DNA of 64,000 nucleotides from Actinomycetota bacterium (GCA_016870975.1 VGAE01000004.1:1-64000); one strand, 5' to 3'; positions 22,636 through 34,884 are shown, numbered from the stretch's first letter. Program-made: numbers and translations. The notes: generated by a model from the letters alone, not told the origin.

Positions 22636-25600
22636 TAACGAGGTTTGGCGCCGAACTCATCTAGGCGAACTGCTTCGCCTGATCCAGTCGACTCGAATGG
22701 CGTGTAGTCATATTGATCATAAGCAGCGTAGACCGCGGCCTTCGCTTCTTCAGTAGGTTCAACGCGAACGTTGCGATATCTCGCAAGTCCGGTACCTGCT
22801 GGGATCAACTTACCGATGATGACGTTCTCTTTAAGGCCAAGTAATGGATCACTTCTCTCAGAGAGCGCTGCATCGGTTAGGACGCGAGTTGTCTCTTGGA
22901 AGGAAGCCGCTGACAACCATGACTCAGTTGCAAGCGATGCTTTTGTGATTCCCATAAGTTCTGGACGACCAGATGCAGCCTTGCCGCCTTTTTGTACCGC
23001 TTCGCGGTTAGCAGCTTGGAAGCGAAGTTGATCAACTAATTCACCTGGAAGTAGATCAGCATCTCCTGGTTCAAGAACGGTGATACGACGCAACATCTGC
23101 TTCACAATAATTTCGATGTGCTTGTCATGAATGCTAACGCCCTGTGAACGATAAACCTCTTGGATTTCATTTACCAAGTGGGTCTGGGTTGCACGAGGAC
23201 CGAGGATTCGAAGAACTTGCTTCGGATCAATTGCGCCAACGACCATCTGTTGACCGACAGAAACTTTTGCTCCATCTTCAACGAGAAGTTTCTGACGGCG
23301 AGTAATTGGGTATGCAACTGCTTCGCCACCATCTTCTGGGGTCACGATGATCTTCTTACCCTTTGAATCTTCCAAGAAGGAAACTACGCCAGCAGCTTCT
23401 GCGATTGGGGCAACGCCCTTTGGTGTACGCGCCTCGAAGAGCTCAACTACACGAGGTAGACCGTGGGTGATATCACCGGATGCTGTAGCCGCACCACCGG
23501 TGTGGAAGGTACGCATCGTGAGCTGGGTTCCTGGTTCACCAATTGATTGTGCGGCGATAATTCCAACCGCTTCTCCCACATCAACTAGTTTTCCAGTCGC
23601 CATCGAACGGCCGTAACACTTCGCGCAGAGACCGACTTTGGAATCGCAAGTCATAACGGAGCGAACCTTTACTTCGCCAACGCCAGCTGCTACCAATTCA
23701 TCGATTACACGATCGCCCAGATCTGTGCCAGCAGCAGTAATTGTCTTGCCGTCAGCAACTGCATCTTCAGCTGTGATTCGACCATAGATTCCAGTTTCAA
23801 CATGGTCATCGCGAGTTAGTTTGCCATTTACAACTTCAGCAATCCTCAACGCAAGACCACGATCAGTTCCGCAATCTTCTTCACGGATAATGACATCCTG
23901 GGCTACGTCGCAGAGACGTCGAGTTAGATAACCAGCATCTGCGGTACGGAGCGCGGTATCAGCAAGACCCTTTCGCGCACCGTGAGTCGAGATGAAGTAC
24001 TCAAGTACTGAGAGACCTTCACGGAAGTTCGACTTAATCGGACGCGGAATAATTTCACCCTTTGGATTTGCTACTAGACCACGCATACCCGCAATCTGGC
24101 GGATCTGCATCATATTTCCACGTGCGCCGGAGTAAACCATCATCCAGACTGGATTGGTTCGTGGGAAGTTATCTTCCATCTCCTTGGCAACATCATTGGT
24201 GGCTTGGGTCCAGATCTCAATTAATTCCTGGCGACGCTCGTCATCAGTAATCAATCCAAGATCGTATTGTGATTGAACCTTTTCGGCTTTCTCCTCATAA
24301 CCAGTAAGAATTTCATTCTTACGATCTGGGGTAACCACATCGACAATTCCGATAGTTGCGCCAGCGCGAGTTGCCCAACGGAAACCGAGATCCTTCAAAC
24401 CATCGAGCGTCTTCGCAACGACGACCTTTGGGTATCCTTCAGCGAGGCTATCGACGATTGAGCCGAGCGCTTTCTTGGTAACTTCGGTATCAACATATGG
24501 GAATGTTTCTGGAAGAACTTCGTTGAAAATCGCGCGACCTAGGGTCGTCTCTTTCGTCACGAATTCATCATTTACATTTACCCGGATCTTGATCTTCGCT
24601 TGAACCGCAAGTGACTTCTGTTCGTAAGCCATCAACGCTTCCGGGATTGAGGCAAAGCTACGGCCATCGCCAATCTGGTTCTCGCGATTTGAAGTTAAGA
24701 AGTAGAGACCAAGGACCATGTCCTGGGTTGGTGCAGTAAGCGGACGACCTGAGGCTGGCGAGAGAATGTTGTTAGAAGACAACATCAAGATACGCGCTTC
24801 GGCTTGTGCTTCTGCGGAAAGTGGAACGTGAACAGCCATCTGGTCACCATCGAAGTCTGCGTTAAATGCAGTACAGACAAGTGGGTGAATCTGGATCGCT
24901 TTACCTTCGATTAGTTGTGGTTCGAAAGCTTGGATACCAAGGCGGTGCAGAGTTGGCGCACGGTTTAGTAGAACTGGGTGCTCAGCGATAACTTCTTCGA
25001 GAACATCCCAAACGACTGCACGTGAACGCTCAACCATACGCTTTGCGCTCTTAATATTTTGTGCGTGACTCAAATCCACTAAGCGCTTCATTACAAATGG
25101 CTTGAATAACTCAAGTGCCATCTGCTTAGGAAGACCGCATTGATGCAACTTGAGCTGTGGACCGACGACGATTACCGAACGACCTGAGTAATCAACGCGC
25201 TTTCCAAGCAAGTTCTGGCGAAAGCGGCCTTGCTTTCCTTTAAGCATGTCAGAGAGTGACTTGAGGGCACGGTTTCCAGGTCCAGTTACTGGGCGACCAC
25301 GGCGACCGTTATCAAACAAGGCATCGACAGCTTCTTGAAGCATTCGCTTCTCATTATTAACAATAATTTCTGGAGCGCCGAGATCAACTAGGCGCTTCAA
25401 GCGATTATTTCGATTAATAACACGGCGATAGAGATCATTTAGATCGCTAGTGGCGAAACGACCGCCATCGAGCTGAACCATTGGTCGAAGATCTGGTGGA
25501 ATTACTGGGACGCAATCCAAGACCATCGAAGTTGGTTTGTTATTTGTATTTAAGAATGAGTTAACAACCTTCAATCGCTTAATTGCGCGGGTCTTTTTCT

Positions 25601-26459
25601 GGCCCTTGCCATTCTCAGCGACATCGGTCAACTTGTCATACTCAGCCTGAAGATCGAAGCTCTCAAGACGCTTCTGGATAGCAGTTGCGCCCATATAACC
25701 TTCGAAATAAATTCCGTAACGATTACGCATATCACGATAGAGATTCTCATCGCCCTCAAGATCGCCGACTTTAAGATCTTTAAATAGCTTCCAGACTTCC
25801 TCAAGACGATCAAGTTCTTTCTGAGAGCGTTCGCGAATTGTCTTCAATTCGCGCTCTGCAGATTCGCGAACTTTGCGCTTCTGATCGGATTTTGCGCCTT
25901 CATCCTCCAATTCGGCTAGATCATTCTCTAGCTTCTCTTGGCGTGCGCTTAAATCACCATCGCGCTTTGTTTCGATCTTCTTGCGATCGGAGTTCATGCG
26001 CTTCTCTAGTTTCGCTAAATCTTCTTCGCGACCTTCAGTATCGACCTTAACGATCATGTAAGCAGCGAAATAGATAACTTTCTCAAGATCTTTTGGAGCA
26101 AGATCTAGCAGATAGCCAAGACGTGACGGAACGCCTTTGAAGTACCAGATATGAGTTACTGGGGCAGCAAGTTCTATATGGCCCATTCGCTCACGACGAA
26201 CTTTGGCGCGGGTAACTTCGACACCGCAACGCTCGCAGATAATTCCTTTGAAGCGAACGCGCTTGTACTTACCGCAATAGCACTCCCAATCGCGAGTAGG
26301 CCCGAAGATCTTCTCATCGAAGAGTCCATCCTTTTCTGGCTTAAGAGTTCGGTAGTTGATTGTCTCTGGCTTCTTTACCTCACCAAAGGACCATTCGCGG
26401 ATGTTCTCGGCAGATGCGAGACCAATCCTTAGCTCATCGAAAAAGTTGACGTCTAACAT
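22635..26459 (-). CDS. rpoC: DNA-directed RNA polymerase subunit beta'
   Basis: [12 protein letters not shown] catalytic motif; CYCGKYK...CERCGVEV zinc motif. Confidence 0.99.
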   Translation of the reverse strand: MLDVNFFDELRIGLASAENIREWSFGEVKKPETINYRTLKPEKDGLFDEKIFGPTRDWECYCGKYKRVRFKGIICERCGVEVTRAKVRRERMGHIELAAPVTHIWYFKGVPSRLGYLLDLAPKDLEKVIYFAAYMIVKVDTEGREEDLAKLEKRMNSDRKKIETKRDGDLSARQEKLENDLAELEDEGAKSDQKRKVRESAERELKTIRERSQKELDRLEEVWKLFKDLKVGDLEGDENLYRDMRNRYGIYFEGYMGATAIQKRLESFDLQAEYDKLTDVAENGKGQKKTRAIKRLKVVNSFLNTNNKPTSMVLDCVPVIPPDLRPMVQLDGGRFATSDLNDLYRRVINRNNRLKRLVDLGAPEIIVNNEKRMLQEAVDALFDNGRRGRPVTGPGNRALKSLSDMLKGKQGRFRQNLLGKRVDYSGRSVIVVGPQLKLHQCGLPKQMALELFKPFVMKRLVDLSHAQNIKSAKRMVERSRAVVWDVLEEVIAEHPVLLNRAPTLHRLGIQAFEPQLIEGKAIQIHPLVCTAFNADFDGDQMAVHVPLSAEAQAEARILMLSSNNILSPASGRPLTAPTQDMVLGLYFLTSNRENQIGDGRSFASIPEALMAYEQKSLAVQAKIKIRVNVNDEFVTKETTLGRAIFNEVLPETFPYVDTEVTKKALGSIVDSLAEGYPKVVVAKTLDGLKDLGFRWATRAGATIGIVDVVTPDRKNEILTGYEEKAEKVQSQYDLGLITDDERRQELIEIWTQATNDVAKEMEDNFPRTNPVWMMVYSGARGNMMQIRQIAGMRGLVANPKGEIIPRPIKSNFREGLSVLEYFISTHGARKGLADTALRTADAGYLTRRLCDVAQDVIIREEDCGTDRGLALRIAEVVNGKLTRDDHVETGIYGRITAEDAVADGKTITAAGTDLGDRVIDELVAAGVGEVKVRSVMTCDSKVGLCAKCYGRSMATGKLVDVGEAVGIIAAQSIGEPGTQLTMRTFHTGGAATASGDITHGLPRVVELFEARTPKGVAPIAEAAGVVSFLEDSKGKKIIVTPEDGGEAVAYPITRRQKLLVEDGAKVSVGQQMVVGAIDPKQVLRILGPRATQTHLVNEIQEVYRSQGVSIHDKHIEIIVKQMLRRITVLEPGDADLLPGELVDQLRFQAANREAVQKGGKAASGRPELMGITKASLATESWLSAASFQETTRVLTDAALSERSDPLLGLKENVIIGKLIPAGTGLARYRNVRVEPTEEAKAAVYAAYDQYDYTPFESTGSGEAVRLDEFGAKPR

Positions 26460-26475
26460 GTCTTATCTCCCCCTG

Positions 26476-29400
26476 TCACACTTCTTCTACTGAGCTTGGT
26501 TCAACTCGTGACAAGTTGATTCCTAACTCTTCGGCCGTCTTGAATACTTCTTCATCAGTATCGCGCATCTCAATTGCGACACCCTCGGATGAGAGAACTT
26601 CGACATTGAGACAGAGCGATTGCATTTCTTTAATGAGAACCTTGAAGGATTCTGGAATTCCAGGTTCTGGAATGTTCTCGCCCTTCACGATTGCTTCGTA
26701 AACTTTTACACGACCAAGCACGTCATCTGACTTAATCGTCAACAACTCTTGCAAGGTGTAAGCCGCGCCGTAAGCCTCGAGCGCCCAAACTTCCATCTCA
26801 CCAAAGCGCTGGCCACCGAATTGTGCTTTTCCGCCGAGTGGTTGTTGGGTAATCATTGAGTAAGGACCTGTGGAACGTGCGTGAATCTTGTCGTCGACCA
26901 AGTGGTGCAACTTCAAGATATACATATACCCAACGGTGATGTCTTCTGGATAAGGCAATCCGGTACGACCATCAAATAGTTGCGCCTTGCCATCTTCTGA
27001 GACCAGACGTTGGCCATCACTATTTGGAAGTGTTGATGCAAGCAATCCGTGAATTTCATCTTCACGTGCGCCATCAAAGACTGGAGTTGCAACTCGAGTT
27101 CCGGCATCTGCAGACATCGCGCCAATATTGGAGAGGCGTTCGGTCCACTTCTCACCGCTTGTTGTAACTTCCCAACCGCTCTTAGCCACCCAACCTAAGT
27201 GAGTTTCTAAAACCTGTCCGACATTCATACGACCAGGTACACCAAGTGGGTTTAGAACAACATCAACTGGAGTTCCATCAGAGAGGAATGGCATATCTTC
27301 AACTGGAAGAATCTTTGCGATAACGCCCTTATTACCGTGGCGTCCTGCGAGCTTGTCACCATCTTGAATCTTTCGCTTCTGGGCAACATAGACGCGGACA
27401 ACTTGGTTTACGCCAGCAGATAAGTCATAACCATCTTCAAGATCAAAGATCTTTACGCCAATAACTTTTCCACCTTCACCGTGAGGAACCTTGAGTGAGG
27501 TATCGCGAACTTCGCGAGCCTTCTCACCGAAAATGGCACGGAGCAAGCGCTCTTCTGGGGTTAATTCAGTTTCACCCTTTGGCGTAACTTTTCCAACCAA
27601 GATATCGCCAGGGACTACATCAGCGCCGATGCGGATAATGCCGCGATCGTCTAGATCTGCGAGAACTTCCTCAGAAACGTTTGGAATATCGCGAGTGATT
27701 TCTTCTGCGCCGAGTTTGGTATCTCGAGCATCGACTTCATACTCTTCAATATGTATCGAAGAGAGAACATCGTCTTGAACCAAACGCTGCGACAAGATAA
27801 TCGCATCTTCGTAGTTATGGCCCTCCCATGACATAAATGCAACGAGCAAGTTCTTGCCGAGCGCCATTTCACCATTCTGGGTACTTGGCCCATCAACGAT
27901 TACTTGGCCGGCAGAAATCTTCTCGCCTTCATTTACAACAACGCGCATATTGCGTGATGTGCCTTGGTTTGAGCGGATAAATTTCTGGATGACGGTCTCG
28001 TCGTAAACATCTTCTTCGCCATCATCGCTCTTGATAACAACGCGATCCGATGCAACTTCAGTTACAACGCCACCGCGGATTGCGGTAACAACATCGCCAG
28101 CATCAACAGCTGCGCGATATTCCATACCGGTTCCTACAAATGGCGCTTCAGCGCGAAGTAGTGGGACAGCTTGGCGCATCATGTTTGCACCCATAAGTGC
28201 GCGGTTAGCATCATCGTGCTCAAGGAATGGAATCATTGCGGTTGCAACCGAAACCATCTGGCGCGGTGAGACGTCCATGTAATCAACTTCTTCTGCTGGG
28301 ATGTACTCAACTTCGCCGCCGCGACGACGTACCAAAACGCGAGATTCAGCGAAGCGATTCTCTTCAGTAAGTGGTGCGTTTGCCTGGGCAATGATGTGTT
28401 CATCTTCTTCATCTGCAGTTAAGTAATCGACTTGGTCAGTTACTTTTCCGCCAACAACTTTGCGATACGGAGTCTCAACGAATCCGAATGGTGTGATGCG
28501 CGCATAAGTTGCGAGCGATCCAATCAGACCAATGTTTGGACCTTCTGGAGTTTCAATCGGGCACATACGTCCATAGTGAGATGGATGTACGTCACGAACT
28601 TCGAAACCAGCGCGATCACGAGATAGTCCGCCAGGTCCAAGCGCAGATAGACGACGCTTATGTGTTAAACCTGAAATTGGATTTGTCTGGTCCATGAACT
28701 GTGAAAGCTGAGAGGTTCCGAAGAACTCTTTGATCGCAGCAGTGATCGGACGGATATTAATAAGTGTCTGTGGCGTAATCGCTTCGACATCTTGGGTGGT
28801 CATACGCTCGCGAACAACGCGTTCCATACGAGAGAGACCTACTCGGACCTGATTTTGAATCAATTCGCCAACGGTGCGGAGGCGACGATTACCAAAGTGG
28901 TCAATATCGTCGATCTCAACGCGAACTTGCTTACCTAGATCAATTAGCGTCTCGCCTTTATGAAGCGCCACGATGTAACGAATTGTTCCAACGATATCAT
29001 CGATTGCAAGGAGATTCTTACCTAGTTCAAGATCGATACCTAGTTTCTTATTCAACTTAAAGCGACCGACCTTTGCCAAGTCATAACGCTTTGGATTGAA
29101 GTAAAGGTTCTCGATTAAGTTCTGGGCGGCTTCTTTCGTTGGTGGCTCACCTGGGCGCATCTTTCGATAAATATCTAGCAGCGCTTCATCTTGCGTAGAG
29201 ACAGTGTCCTTAGCCAGTGTGTCTTTCATTGAATCATATTCGCCGAACTCAGTAAGAATCTGTTCGTTAGTCCAACCAAGCGCCTTTAGGAAGACGGTTA
29301 CTGATTGTTTACGCTTACGATCGATACGAACTGCAACGAAATCTTTCTTATCAATTTCGAACTCAAGCCAAGCACCGCGGCTTGGGATGATTTTTGCAGT

Positions 29401-29952
29401 GTAAATATCTTTATCAGCTGTCTTCTCTACTGTGCGTTCGAAATAAACGCCGGGAGAACGAACTAGCTGGGAGACAACAACGCGCTCAGTTCCGTTAATT
29501 AGGAAAGTTCCACGTGGCGTCATCAACGGGAAATCACCCATGAATACGGTCTGAGATTTAATTTCACCGGTTGCGTTGTTTGTGAATTCTGCAGTAACGA
29601 AGAGTGGAGCTGCGTAAGTGATATCGCGCTCTTTGCATTCAGCAATTGAATACTTCGTTGGCTCAAAACGATGGTCGCGGAATGAGAGCGACATCGATCC
29701 TTGGAAGTCTTCGATCGGTGAGATCTCTTCGAAGATCTCTTCTAAACCAGAAGTCTTAGGAATTTCTCCACGTTCTGGTCGTTCATTATTGCCAATCCGC
29801 GAACGCCACGTGTCATTGCCTAGCAACCAATCGAAGCTTTCGATTTGTAGAGCTAGGAGATTTGGTACTTCTTGTGGTTCGCGGATCTTGGCGAATGAAA
29901 TTCGTGCTGGTGCAGATGATTTCTGTTTCGCGGCCAAATCTCGTCCTTCCAA
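26476..29952 (-). CDS. rpoB: DNA-directed RNA polymerase subunit beta
   Basis: [67 protein letters not shown]. Confidence 0.99.
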   Translation of the reverse strand: MEGRDLAAKQKSSAPARISFAKIREPQEVPNLLALQIESFDWLLGNDTWRSRIGNNERPERGEIPKTSGLEEIFEEISPIEDFQGSMSLSFRDHRFEPTKYSIAECKERDITYAAPLFVTAEFTNNATGEIKSQTVFMGDFPLMTPRGTFLINGTERVVVSQLVRSPGVYFERTVEKTADKDIYTAKIIPSRGAWLEFEIDKKDFVAVRIDRKRKQSVTVFLKALGWTNEQILTEFGEYDSMKDTLAKDTVSTQDEALLDIYRKMRPGEPPTKEAAQNLIENLYFNPKRYDLAKVGRFKLNKKLGIDLELGKNLLAIDDIVGTIRYIVALHKGETLIDLGKQVRVEIDDIDHFGNRRLRTVGELIQNQVRVGLSRMERVVRERMTTQDVEAITPQTLINIRPITAAIKEFFGTSQLSQFMDQTNPISGLTHKRRLSALGPGGLSRDRAGFEVRDVHPSHYGRMCPIETPEGPNIGLIGSLATYARITPFGFVETPYRKVVGGKVTDQVDYLTADEEDEHIIAQANAPLTEENRFAESRVLVRRRGGEVEYIPAEEVDYMDVSPRQMVSVATAMIPFLEHDDANRALMGANMMRQAVPLLRAEAPFVGTGMEYRAAVDAGDVVTAIRGGVVTEVASDRVVIKSDDGEEDVYDETVIQKFIRSNQGTSRNMRVVVNEGEKISAGQVIVDGPSTQNGEMALGKNLLVAFMSWEGHNYEDAIILSQRLVQDDVLSSIHIEEYEVDARDTKLGAEEITRDIPNVSEEVLADLDDRGIIRIGADVVPGDILVGKVTPKGETELTPEERLLRAIFGEKAREVRDTSLKVPHGEGGKVIGVKIFDLEDGYDLSAGVNQVVRVYVAQKRKIQDGDKLAGRHGNKGVIAKILPVEDMPFLSDGTPVDVVLNPLGVPGRMNVGQVLETHLGWVAKSGWEVTTSGEKWTERLSNIGAMSADAGTRVATPVFDGAREDEIHGLLASTLPNSDGQRLVSEDGKAQLFDGRTGLPYPEDITVGYMYILKLHHLVDDKIHARSTGPYSMITQQPLGGKAQFGGQRFGEMEVWALEAYGAAYTLQELLTIKSDDVLGRVKVYEAIVKGENIPEPGIPESFKVLIKEMQSLCLNVEVLSSEGVAIEMRDTDEEVFKTAEELGINLSRVEPSSVEEV

Positions 29953-30104
29953 AGTTCGTCACTACTTATTACTTGCGGACTTTTCGCACAGCGGAGTCAG
30001 GGCCACGGCCGCTATATGCCTGTACCTAGAAATTTGTGTGAAGGAGAAGGATAACTCCAATGACACGCGGGTGTCTAATCCAAGGACTGACCCCAGATAG
30101 CAGT

Positions 30105-30127
30105 AAGGCCCCCGAACCGGGGGCCTT
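30105..30127 (-). terminator. Stem-loop downstream of rplL
   Basis: Perfect inverted repeat aaggcccccg-aac-cgggggcctt between rplL and rpoB; weak T-tract. Confidence 0.7.
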
Positions 30128-30138
30128 AACTGACGGAC

Positions 30139-30522
30139 TTACTTAATCGAAACCTTTGCGCCTGCAGCCTCGAGCGAAGCCTTCGCCTTATCCGCAGTTG
30201 CCTTGTCGGCCTTCTCGAGCACAGTTGCTGGAGTAGCATCGACGAGATCCTTCGCCTCTTTGAGACCAAGGCTTGAGTTAAGAGCGCGGACTCCCTTAAT
30301 AACCGCGATCTTCTGTGCGCCAGCATCTTCGATGATGACGGTGAACTCTTCTTGTGCCGCAGCAGCTTCGCCGCCAGCAGCTCCACCTGCAGCAGCAACT
30401 GCAACTGGTGCAGCCGCTGTTACATCGAATGCTTCTTCAAATGCCTTAACGAAATCTGATAGTTCAACGAGTGACATCTCTTTGAACTGACCTAGTAGGT
30501 CATCGGTGCTTAGCTTTGCCAT
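30139..30522 (-). CDS. rplL: 50S ribosomal protein L7/L12
   Basis: [48 protein letters not shown]. Confidence 0.97.
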   Translation of the reverse strand: MAKLSTDDLLGQFKEMSLVELSDFVKAFEEAFDVTAAAPVAVAAAGGAAGGEAAAAQEEFTVIIEDAGAQKIAVIKGVRALNSSLGLKEAKDLVDATPATVLEKADKATADKAKASLEAAGAKVSIK

Positions 30523-30549
30523 TTTTATTTCCTCTTTCTTATCGCTCTA

Positions 30550-31191
30550 TTACGCGTTCTCTGGTGTTTCCCGAGTTGCTTCAGCTTGCGCTGGTTCCGC
30601 AGACGTTTCTGGAGCTGTTGCTTCGGCAGCAGGTGCTGCTTCGGCTACAACTTCTGGAGCTGCTTCTGCAGCGGGGGCAGCTTGAGCAGGTGCAGCAGGT
30701 GCACCGGCTTCTGCTTCTCTCTTGATACGAAGTGCATCGAATGCGCGTGCTGCTTTTGCCATTGATGCCTTCATAGCACCAGCAAGCTTTGCCAAGAGAA
30801 CTTCGCGCGACTCGAGGTCGGCGAGCTTCATGATCTCAGCGGTGGTTACTCTCTTACCTTCGAAGATTCCACCTTTAATAACAAGGAATGGATTCTCCTT
30901 CTGGAAGTTCTTCAGACTCTTCGCCGCGGTTACTGGATCGCCTTTAACAAAAGCAATCGCAGAAGGGCCTGCGAGAAGTGACTCATCAACATCTACACCA
31001 GCTTCTTGAGCAGCGATCTTGATCAAGGTGTTCTTAGCAACCTTGTACTTAGTTTCGCCACCAAGTGAACGGCGTAGCTCTTTTATCGATGTGACTGTTA
31101 GTCCTCGATATTCGGTAACAACAGTCGCATCTGCTCCTTTGAAATCCGCGACGAGCTCTGCAACTGCAGTTGCCTTTCCCGGGCGAGCCAT
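30550..31191 (-). CDS. rplJ: 50S ribosomal protein L10 with Ala/Pro/Glu-rich C-terminal tail
   Basis: [55 protein letters not shown]. Confidence 0.96.
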   Translation of the reverse strand: MARPGKATAVAELVADFKGADATVVTEYRGLTVTSIKELRRSLGGETKYKVAKNTLIKIAAQEAGVDVDESLLAGPSAIAFVKGDPVTAAKSLKNFQKENPFLVIKGGIFEGKRVTTAEIMKLADLESREVLLAKLAGAMKASMAKAARAFDALRIKREAEAGAPAAPAQAAPAAEAAPEVVAEAAPAAEATAPETSAEPAQAEATRETPENA

Positions 31192-31343
31192 CTGGCTTCC
31201 TTTCTATTAATCCCCAGATACGCCGTTAAATGTAAAAAACCCCGTCGCATAGAAACGCGCGGGGCCATCCGCTCGAACCTATGCGGGCTGTCTTTCGACA
31301 TTTATTTCGAAGCAAACTTCGAAACCAGCAGTCTCTGGTGAGA
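31192..31343 (-). promoter_or_regulatory. rplJ 5' leader with attenuator-like terminator (31234-31265) and upstream hairpins (L10-leader-like)
   Basis: Minus strand ccccgcgcg-tttctat-gcgacggggTTTTTT; alternative 5' pairing partner gcccgcatagg at 31278-31288; perfect 8-bp hairpin 31305-31324. Confidence 0.65.
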
Positions 31344-31349
31344 TGGCAG

Positions 31350-31378
31350 ATATTAGGCGACCCCGCTCATGGGGTCAA
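31350..31378 (-). promoter_or_regulatory. Predicted strong sigma70-like promoter for rplJL
   Basis: Minus strand TTGACC - 17 nt - TAATAT, upstream of the rplJ leader. Confidence 0.75.
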
Positions 31379-31612
31379 AATCGAGCAATTTCTCAGTTAA
31401 CTCTTGGTGTAGCCAGGCGGGCAGATGATAATTCTCATTAATGGTGGGCGGTGAGGGTTTCGACTAATTTTCCTCATTAATCCATTCCATATATTTACTT
31501 TTTCTTGACTTAGCACCCATATTAGTCAATCGATCCCCATCATCGGGGTATTGCCGATTGCATCAAGAATCGACGTCATACTGATGAGTTTATGGAACGC
31601 GGTGCCAAGAGA

Positions 31613-32629
31613 CTATTTCTTCTTTGTAAAACCTTTTGGACACTTGCCGCTTACCTGCTTGGTCTTATTTCCCTTTGCACAGGTGACTTTGGCTTCCTGC
31701 TTCGCTGGACTACTCACTGCCCCAGTGCCAAGCGTTAAGTTTCCACTAGTAATTTTTGATTTACTATGATCCATACCTGGGGTATAACCATGCCAAATCC
31801 TAAGTCTGCCGTCTATTAATTTGAGAGCGGGGTCTAAAACACTATAACCCGGTGGAGCATATAATGCGGAATCGCGATGTTCCCAACTTATGCCATCTTT
31901 TGAGCTTAACAACTGAAGTTGTTGTAACTCATTTTTTTGCGGATTACCACCAGTAGCTGCCACCATTAAAAAAGTGCCATCTGGCATCTCAATCGGAGCA
32001 GGGTCTACTAGATATTCATTGTTTGAGATTACTCCAGGAATTACGCTCCACTTAATGCCATCATCCGAGCTTTGCATATGCATGCCATGTTTATAGGTAA
32101 TTGTGTTGTAATAGAGCAGATACTTTCCATCTCGCTTCTTTAATACATGGGGCACGCCACAGCCAACATCATCCATAATGGGACCAGGTTGTGCGCTCCA
32201 ATTTAGTAAATCTGTTGAAGTGGCGTAATAGAGCGCTTTTTTCTGTTGACTACACCTCACCGTGCCTGCGACACCAGGCATGATTGATGCGTAATAGAGT
32301 CGATAATTGTTTTCGCCCATCTTCACAATCGACCAATCAAAACCATTTGGCAGGCGATAATTACTTGCCTCACTCCAAACTAAGCCATCTTTCGAGGTAT
32401 AAATCTTTGTTATTTCTGCTGTTGTATATAAAAAGTAGGTCTTGGAACTTTCATCAAAGTAAACCTCAGGAGAAACTCCTGGCGGCGCCGAAGCTTCAAG
32501 AGGCAACGGCTCAAATTTCGCTGTAGCAATTGTTGAGGTGGTTGCCGATAAAGTATTTGCATTAACCGCTGAAGAAATTGATAAAGATATTGTCAGAGCG
32601 ATGCTCACTACTTTGAAGAGTTTACGCAT
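31613..32629 (-). CDS. Secreted GH43-like beta-propeller glycosidase-related protein with Lys-rich C-terminus
   Basis: Signal peptide MRKLFKVVSIALTISLSISSAVNA; repeats such as GVSPEVYFDESSKTYFLYTT, DGKYLLYYNT, LVDPAPIEMPDGTFLMVAA, DPALKLIDGRLRIWHGY. Confidence 0.7.
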   Translation of the reverse strand: MRKLFKVVSIALTISLSISSAVNANTLSATTSTIATAKFEPLPLEASAPPGVSPEVYFDESSKTYFLYTTAEITKIYTSKDGLVWSEASNYRLPNGFDWSIVKMGENNYRLYYASIMPGVAGTVRCSQQKKALYYATSTDLLNWSAQPGPIMDDVGCGVPHVLKKRDGKYLLYYNTITYKHGMHMQSSDDGIKWSVIPGVISNNEYLVDPAPIEMPDGTFLMVAATGGNPQKNELQQLQLLSSKDGISWEHRDSALYAPPGYSVLDPALKLIDGRLRIWHGYTPGMDHSKSKITSGNLTLGTGAVSSPAKQEAKVTCAKGNKTKQVSGKCPKGFTKKK

Positions 32630-32697
32630 GAGTAACAGTTTATAGCATTTAAAGTTAAAAACGCTAGATGCCCCAATTAGCCTCATTCTTAATTAGG

Positions 32698-33408
32698 TTA
32701 CTGAATTGGCGCTCCACCTTCGCGGGCGTAGTTGGTATCAAGGGCTAGGCCCGGTCCCATCGTGGTGGAGACAACCGCTTTGCGGATGTAACGACCCTTT
32801 GATGAACCTGGCTTAACGCGCATGATCTCATCGACCGCGGCGGCGTAATTATCTGCAAGTTGATCGGCGCTAAATGATGCTTTGCCGATTAGGAAGTGAA
32901 GATTGCAATCCTTATCGATACGGAATTCAATCTTTCCGCCCTTGATATCGGTAACAGCTTTAGCAACATCAGTTGTAACTGTTCCGGTCTTTGGATTTGG
33001 CATCAAACCGCGTGGTCCGAGAACCTTTCCAAGTCGACCGACCTTACCCATCAATTCTGGAGTTGAAACGACAGCGTCATAATCAAGACGGCCACCATTT
33101 ACTTCGTCGATTAACTCATCGCCACCGACGATATCTGCGCCCGCTGCACGAGCTTCATCTGCGCGAGGTCCGGTTGCAAATACAAGAACGCGTGCAGTCT
33201 TACCGGTTCCGTGTGGCAAGTTAACTGTGGAGCGAACTGCTTGATCCGCTTTCTTTGGATCGACGCCAAGCACTATTGAAACTTCAACGGATGCGTCGTA
33301 TTTAGTGACGTTAGTTTCTCTAACGATCTTCATCGCCGATAGCGGGGTATAGAGCTTGTCCGCTTCGATCTTCGCCGCGGCGGCCTTATATTTCTTGCTT
33401 CGCTTCAT
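32698..33408 (-). CDS. rplA: 50S ribosomal protein L1
   Basis: [43 protein letters not shown]. Confidence 0.98.
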   Translation of the reverse strand: MKRSKKYKAAAAKIEADKLYTPLSAMKIVRETNVTKYDASVEVSIVLGVDPKKADQAVRSTVNLPHGTGKTARVLVFATGPRADEARAAGADIVGGDELIDEVNGGRLDYDAVVSTPELMGKVGRLGKVLGPRGLMPNPKTGTVTTDVAKAVTDIKGGKIEFRIDKDCNLHFLIGKASFSADQLADNYAAAVDEIMRVKPGSSKGRYIRKAVVSTTMGPGLALDTNYAREGGAPIQ

Positions 33409-33443
33409 TTCATCTTCTCCTATTTTGATCTTGATGTGAAGTT

Positions 33444-33475
33444 GTGGTGATAACGGAGCAGCGAGCTCCTCCCAC
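33444..33475 (-). promoter_or_regulatory. Stem with asymmetric internal loop in the rplK-rplA spacer (candidate L1-binding element)
   Basis: Minus strand GTGG-GA-GGAGC-TCGCT-GCTCC-GTTATCA-CCAC. Confidence 0.4.
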
Positions 33476-33484
33476 GGTTATTAA

Positions 33485-33916
33485 TTAATCGTTGACGAGA
33501 ATTCCCATCGAACGAGCCGTTCCTGCGATGATCTTTGCGCCCGCCTTTACATCGTTAGCGTTTAGATCACCTTTCTTTAGCGTCGCGATCTCTTGACACT
33601 GTTTCCAGGTGATCGAGCCAACCTTTTCTTTGTGAGGGACAGCAGATCCCTTTTCAATTCCCGCAGCCTTCAAGATAAGTCTTGATGCTGGAGGAGTTTT
33701 GGTTATAAAGGTAAATGAGCGATCTTCAAATACGGTGATTTCAACCGGAATGATTTCGCCCTTCTGCTTTTCAGTAGCAGCGTTATATTGCTTGACGAAG
33801 TCCATGATGTTGACGCCGTGCTGACCAAGCGCAGGACCAACTGGTGGCGCTGGCGTTGCAGCTCCAGCCTGGATCTGCAATTTGATAAGTGCTTGTATCT
33901 TCTTCTTCGGCGCCAT
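33485..33916 (-). CDS. rplK: 50S ribosomal protein L11
   Basis: [38 protein letters not shown]. Confidence 0.98.
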   Translation of the reverse strand: MAPKKKIQALIKLQIQAGAATPAPPVGPALGQHGVNIMDFVKQYNAATEKQKGEIIPVEITVFEDRSFTFITKTPPASRLILKAAGIEKGSAVPHKEKVGSITWKQCQEIATLKKGDLNANDVKAGAKIIAGTARSMGILVND

Positions 33917-33924
33917 GATCTCTC

Positions 33925-34566
33925 CTAGATTTTCTGTACCTGGTGGAATGAAAGCTCGACGGGGGTCTCGCGACCAAAGATGGCGACGAGAACTTTAAGT
34001 TTTGCTTGTTCTGGCATGATCTCAGAAATTGTTGCTGGCAAGGTTGCAAATGGTCCATCCATAACGGTGACCGATTCTCCGACTGAGAAGTCGACAACTT
34101 TGATATCTGGCTTCATGGTCTTCTTCAATTCACGAGGCATTAACATCTTCTCGGCCTCACTCATTGGAAGTGGGCTTGGATTATGTGAGTTGCCAACGAA
34201 ACCAGTAACACCAGGTGTATTACGAACGCATGACCAAGATTCGTCGCTCAAATCCATTCGGACAAGGACATAACCTGGGTAGACATTTCGCTTAACTTGT
34301 TTGCGCTGTCCATTCTTTACTTCGGTGATCTCTTCTTCGGGAACTTGGATCTCGAAGATGTAATCTTCCATATGCATTGATTGAATACGTTGTAACAAGT
34401 TTCCTTTTACACGCTTTTCAAAGCCAGCATAAGAGTGGACTACGTACCAGTCGCCTGGCTTAGAACGAAGTTCCTCACGGAACGCGGCAACTTCAGGTGA
34501 TACTTCTTCTTGAACTTCTTCCTCTTCAAGTTCAACATCGGTATCAACAACTTGCTCTTCGCTCAT
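33925..34566 (-). CDS. nusG: Transcription termination/antitermination protein NusG
   Basis: [43 protein letters not shown]. Confidence 0.97.
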   Translation of the reverse strand: MSEEQVVDTDVELEEEEVQEEVSPEVAAFREELRSKPGDWYVVHSYAGFEKRVKGNLLQRIQSMHMEDYIFEIQVPEEEITEVKNGQRKQVKRNVYPGYVLVRMDLSDESWSCVRNTPGVTGFVGNSHNPSPLPMSEAEKMLMPRELKKTMKPDIKVVDFSVGESVTVMDGPFATLPATISEIMPEQAKLKVLVAIFGRETPVELSFHQVQKI

Positions 34567-34590
34567 ATCCCCTCCTTTACTCTTTAAGAA

Positions 34591-34812
34591 TTACTCGCCA
34601 AAGATGAATAACACGAGCTGGGTAAGTCCTAGATCGAATAATGAAACAACCGCAATAACGAAGGCAACGAAGACAAGAACAACCGCGGTATAAGTAGTCA
34701 ACATATTTCGTGAAGGCCAAACAACCTTACGAAGTTCGTTAATTACCTGGCGATAGAAAAGTGGGATGCTACGAAAGAATCCAACTTTCTTCTCTGACTC
34801 TTCTGTCATCAC
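34591..34812 (-). CDS. secE: Preprotein translocase subunit SecE
   Basis: FYRQVINELRKVVWPSRNMLTTYTAVVLVFV. Confidence 0.96.
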   Translation of the reverse strand: MMTEESEKKVGFFRSIPLFYRQVINELRKVVWPSRNMLTTYTAVVLVFVAFVIAVVSLFDLGLTQLVLFIFGE

Positions 34813-34884
34813 ACGCTCCTCTCGTTCTTCGATTAACTTCTTTTACTGCTAGCACTACTTTTACAACTTAGTGCAGCTACTGCG

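Noticed and set aside
30105-30127. Possible mobile-element terminal repeat between rpoB and rplL
   Set aside because: Single self-complementary GC stem immediately after rplL; best explained as a terminator.
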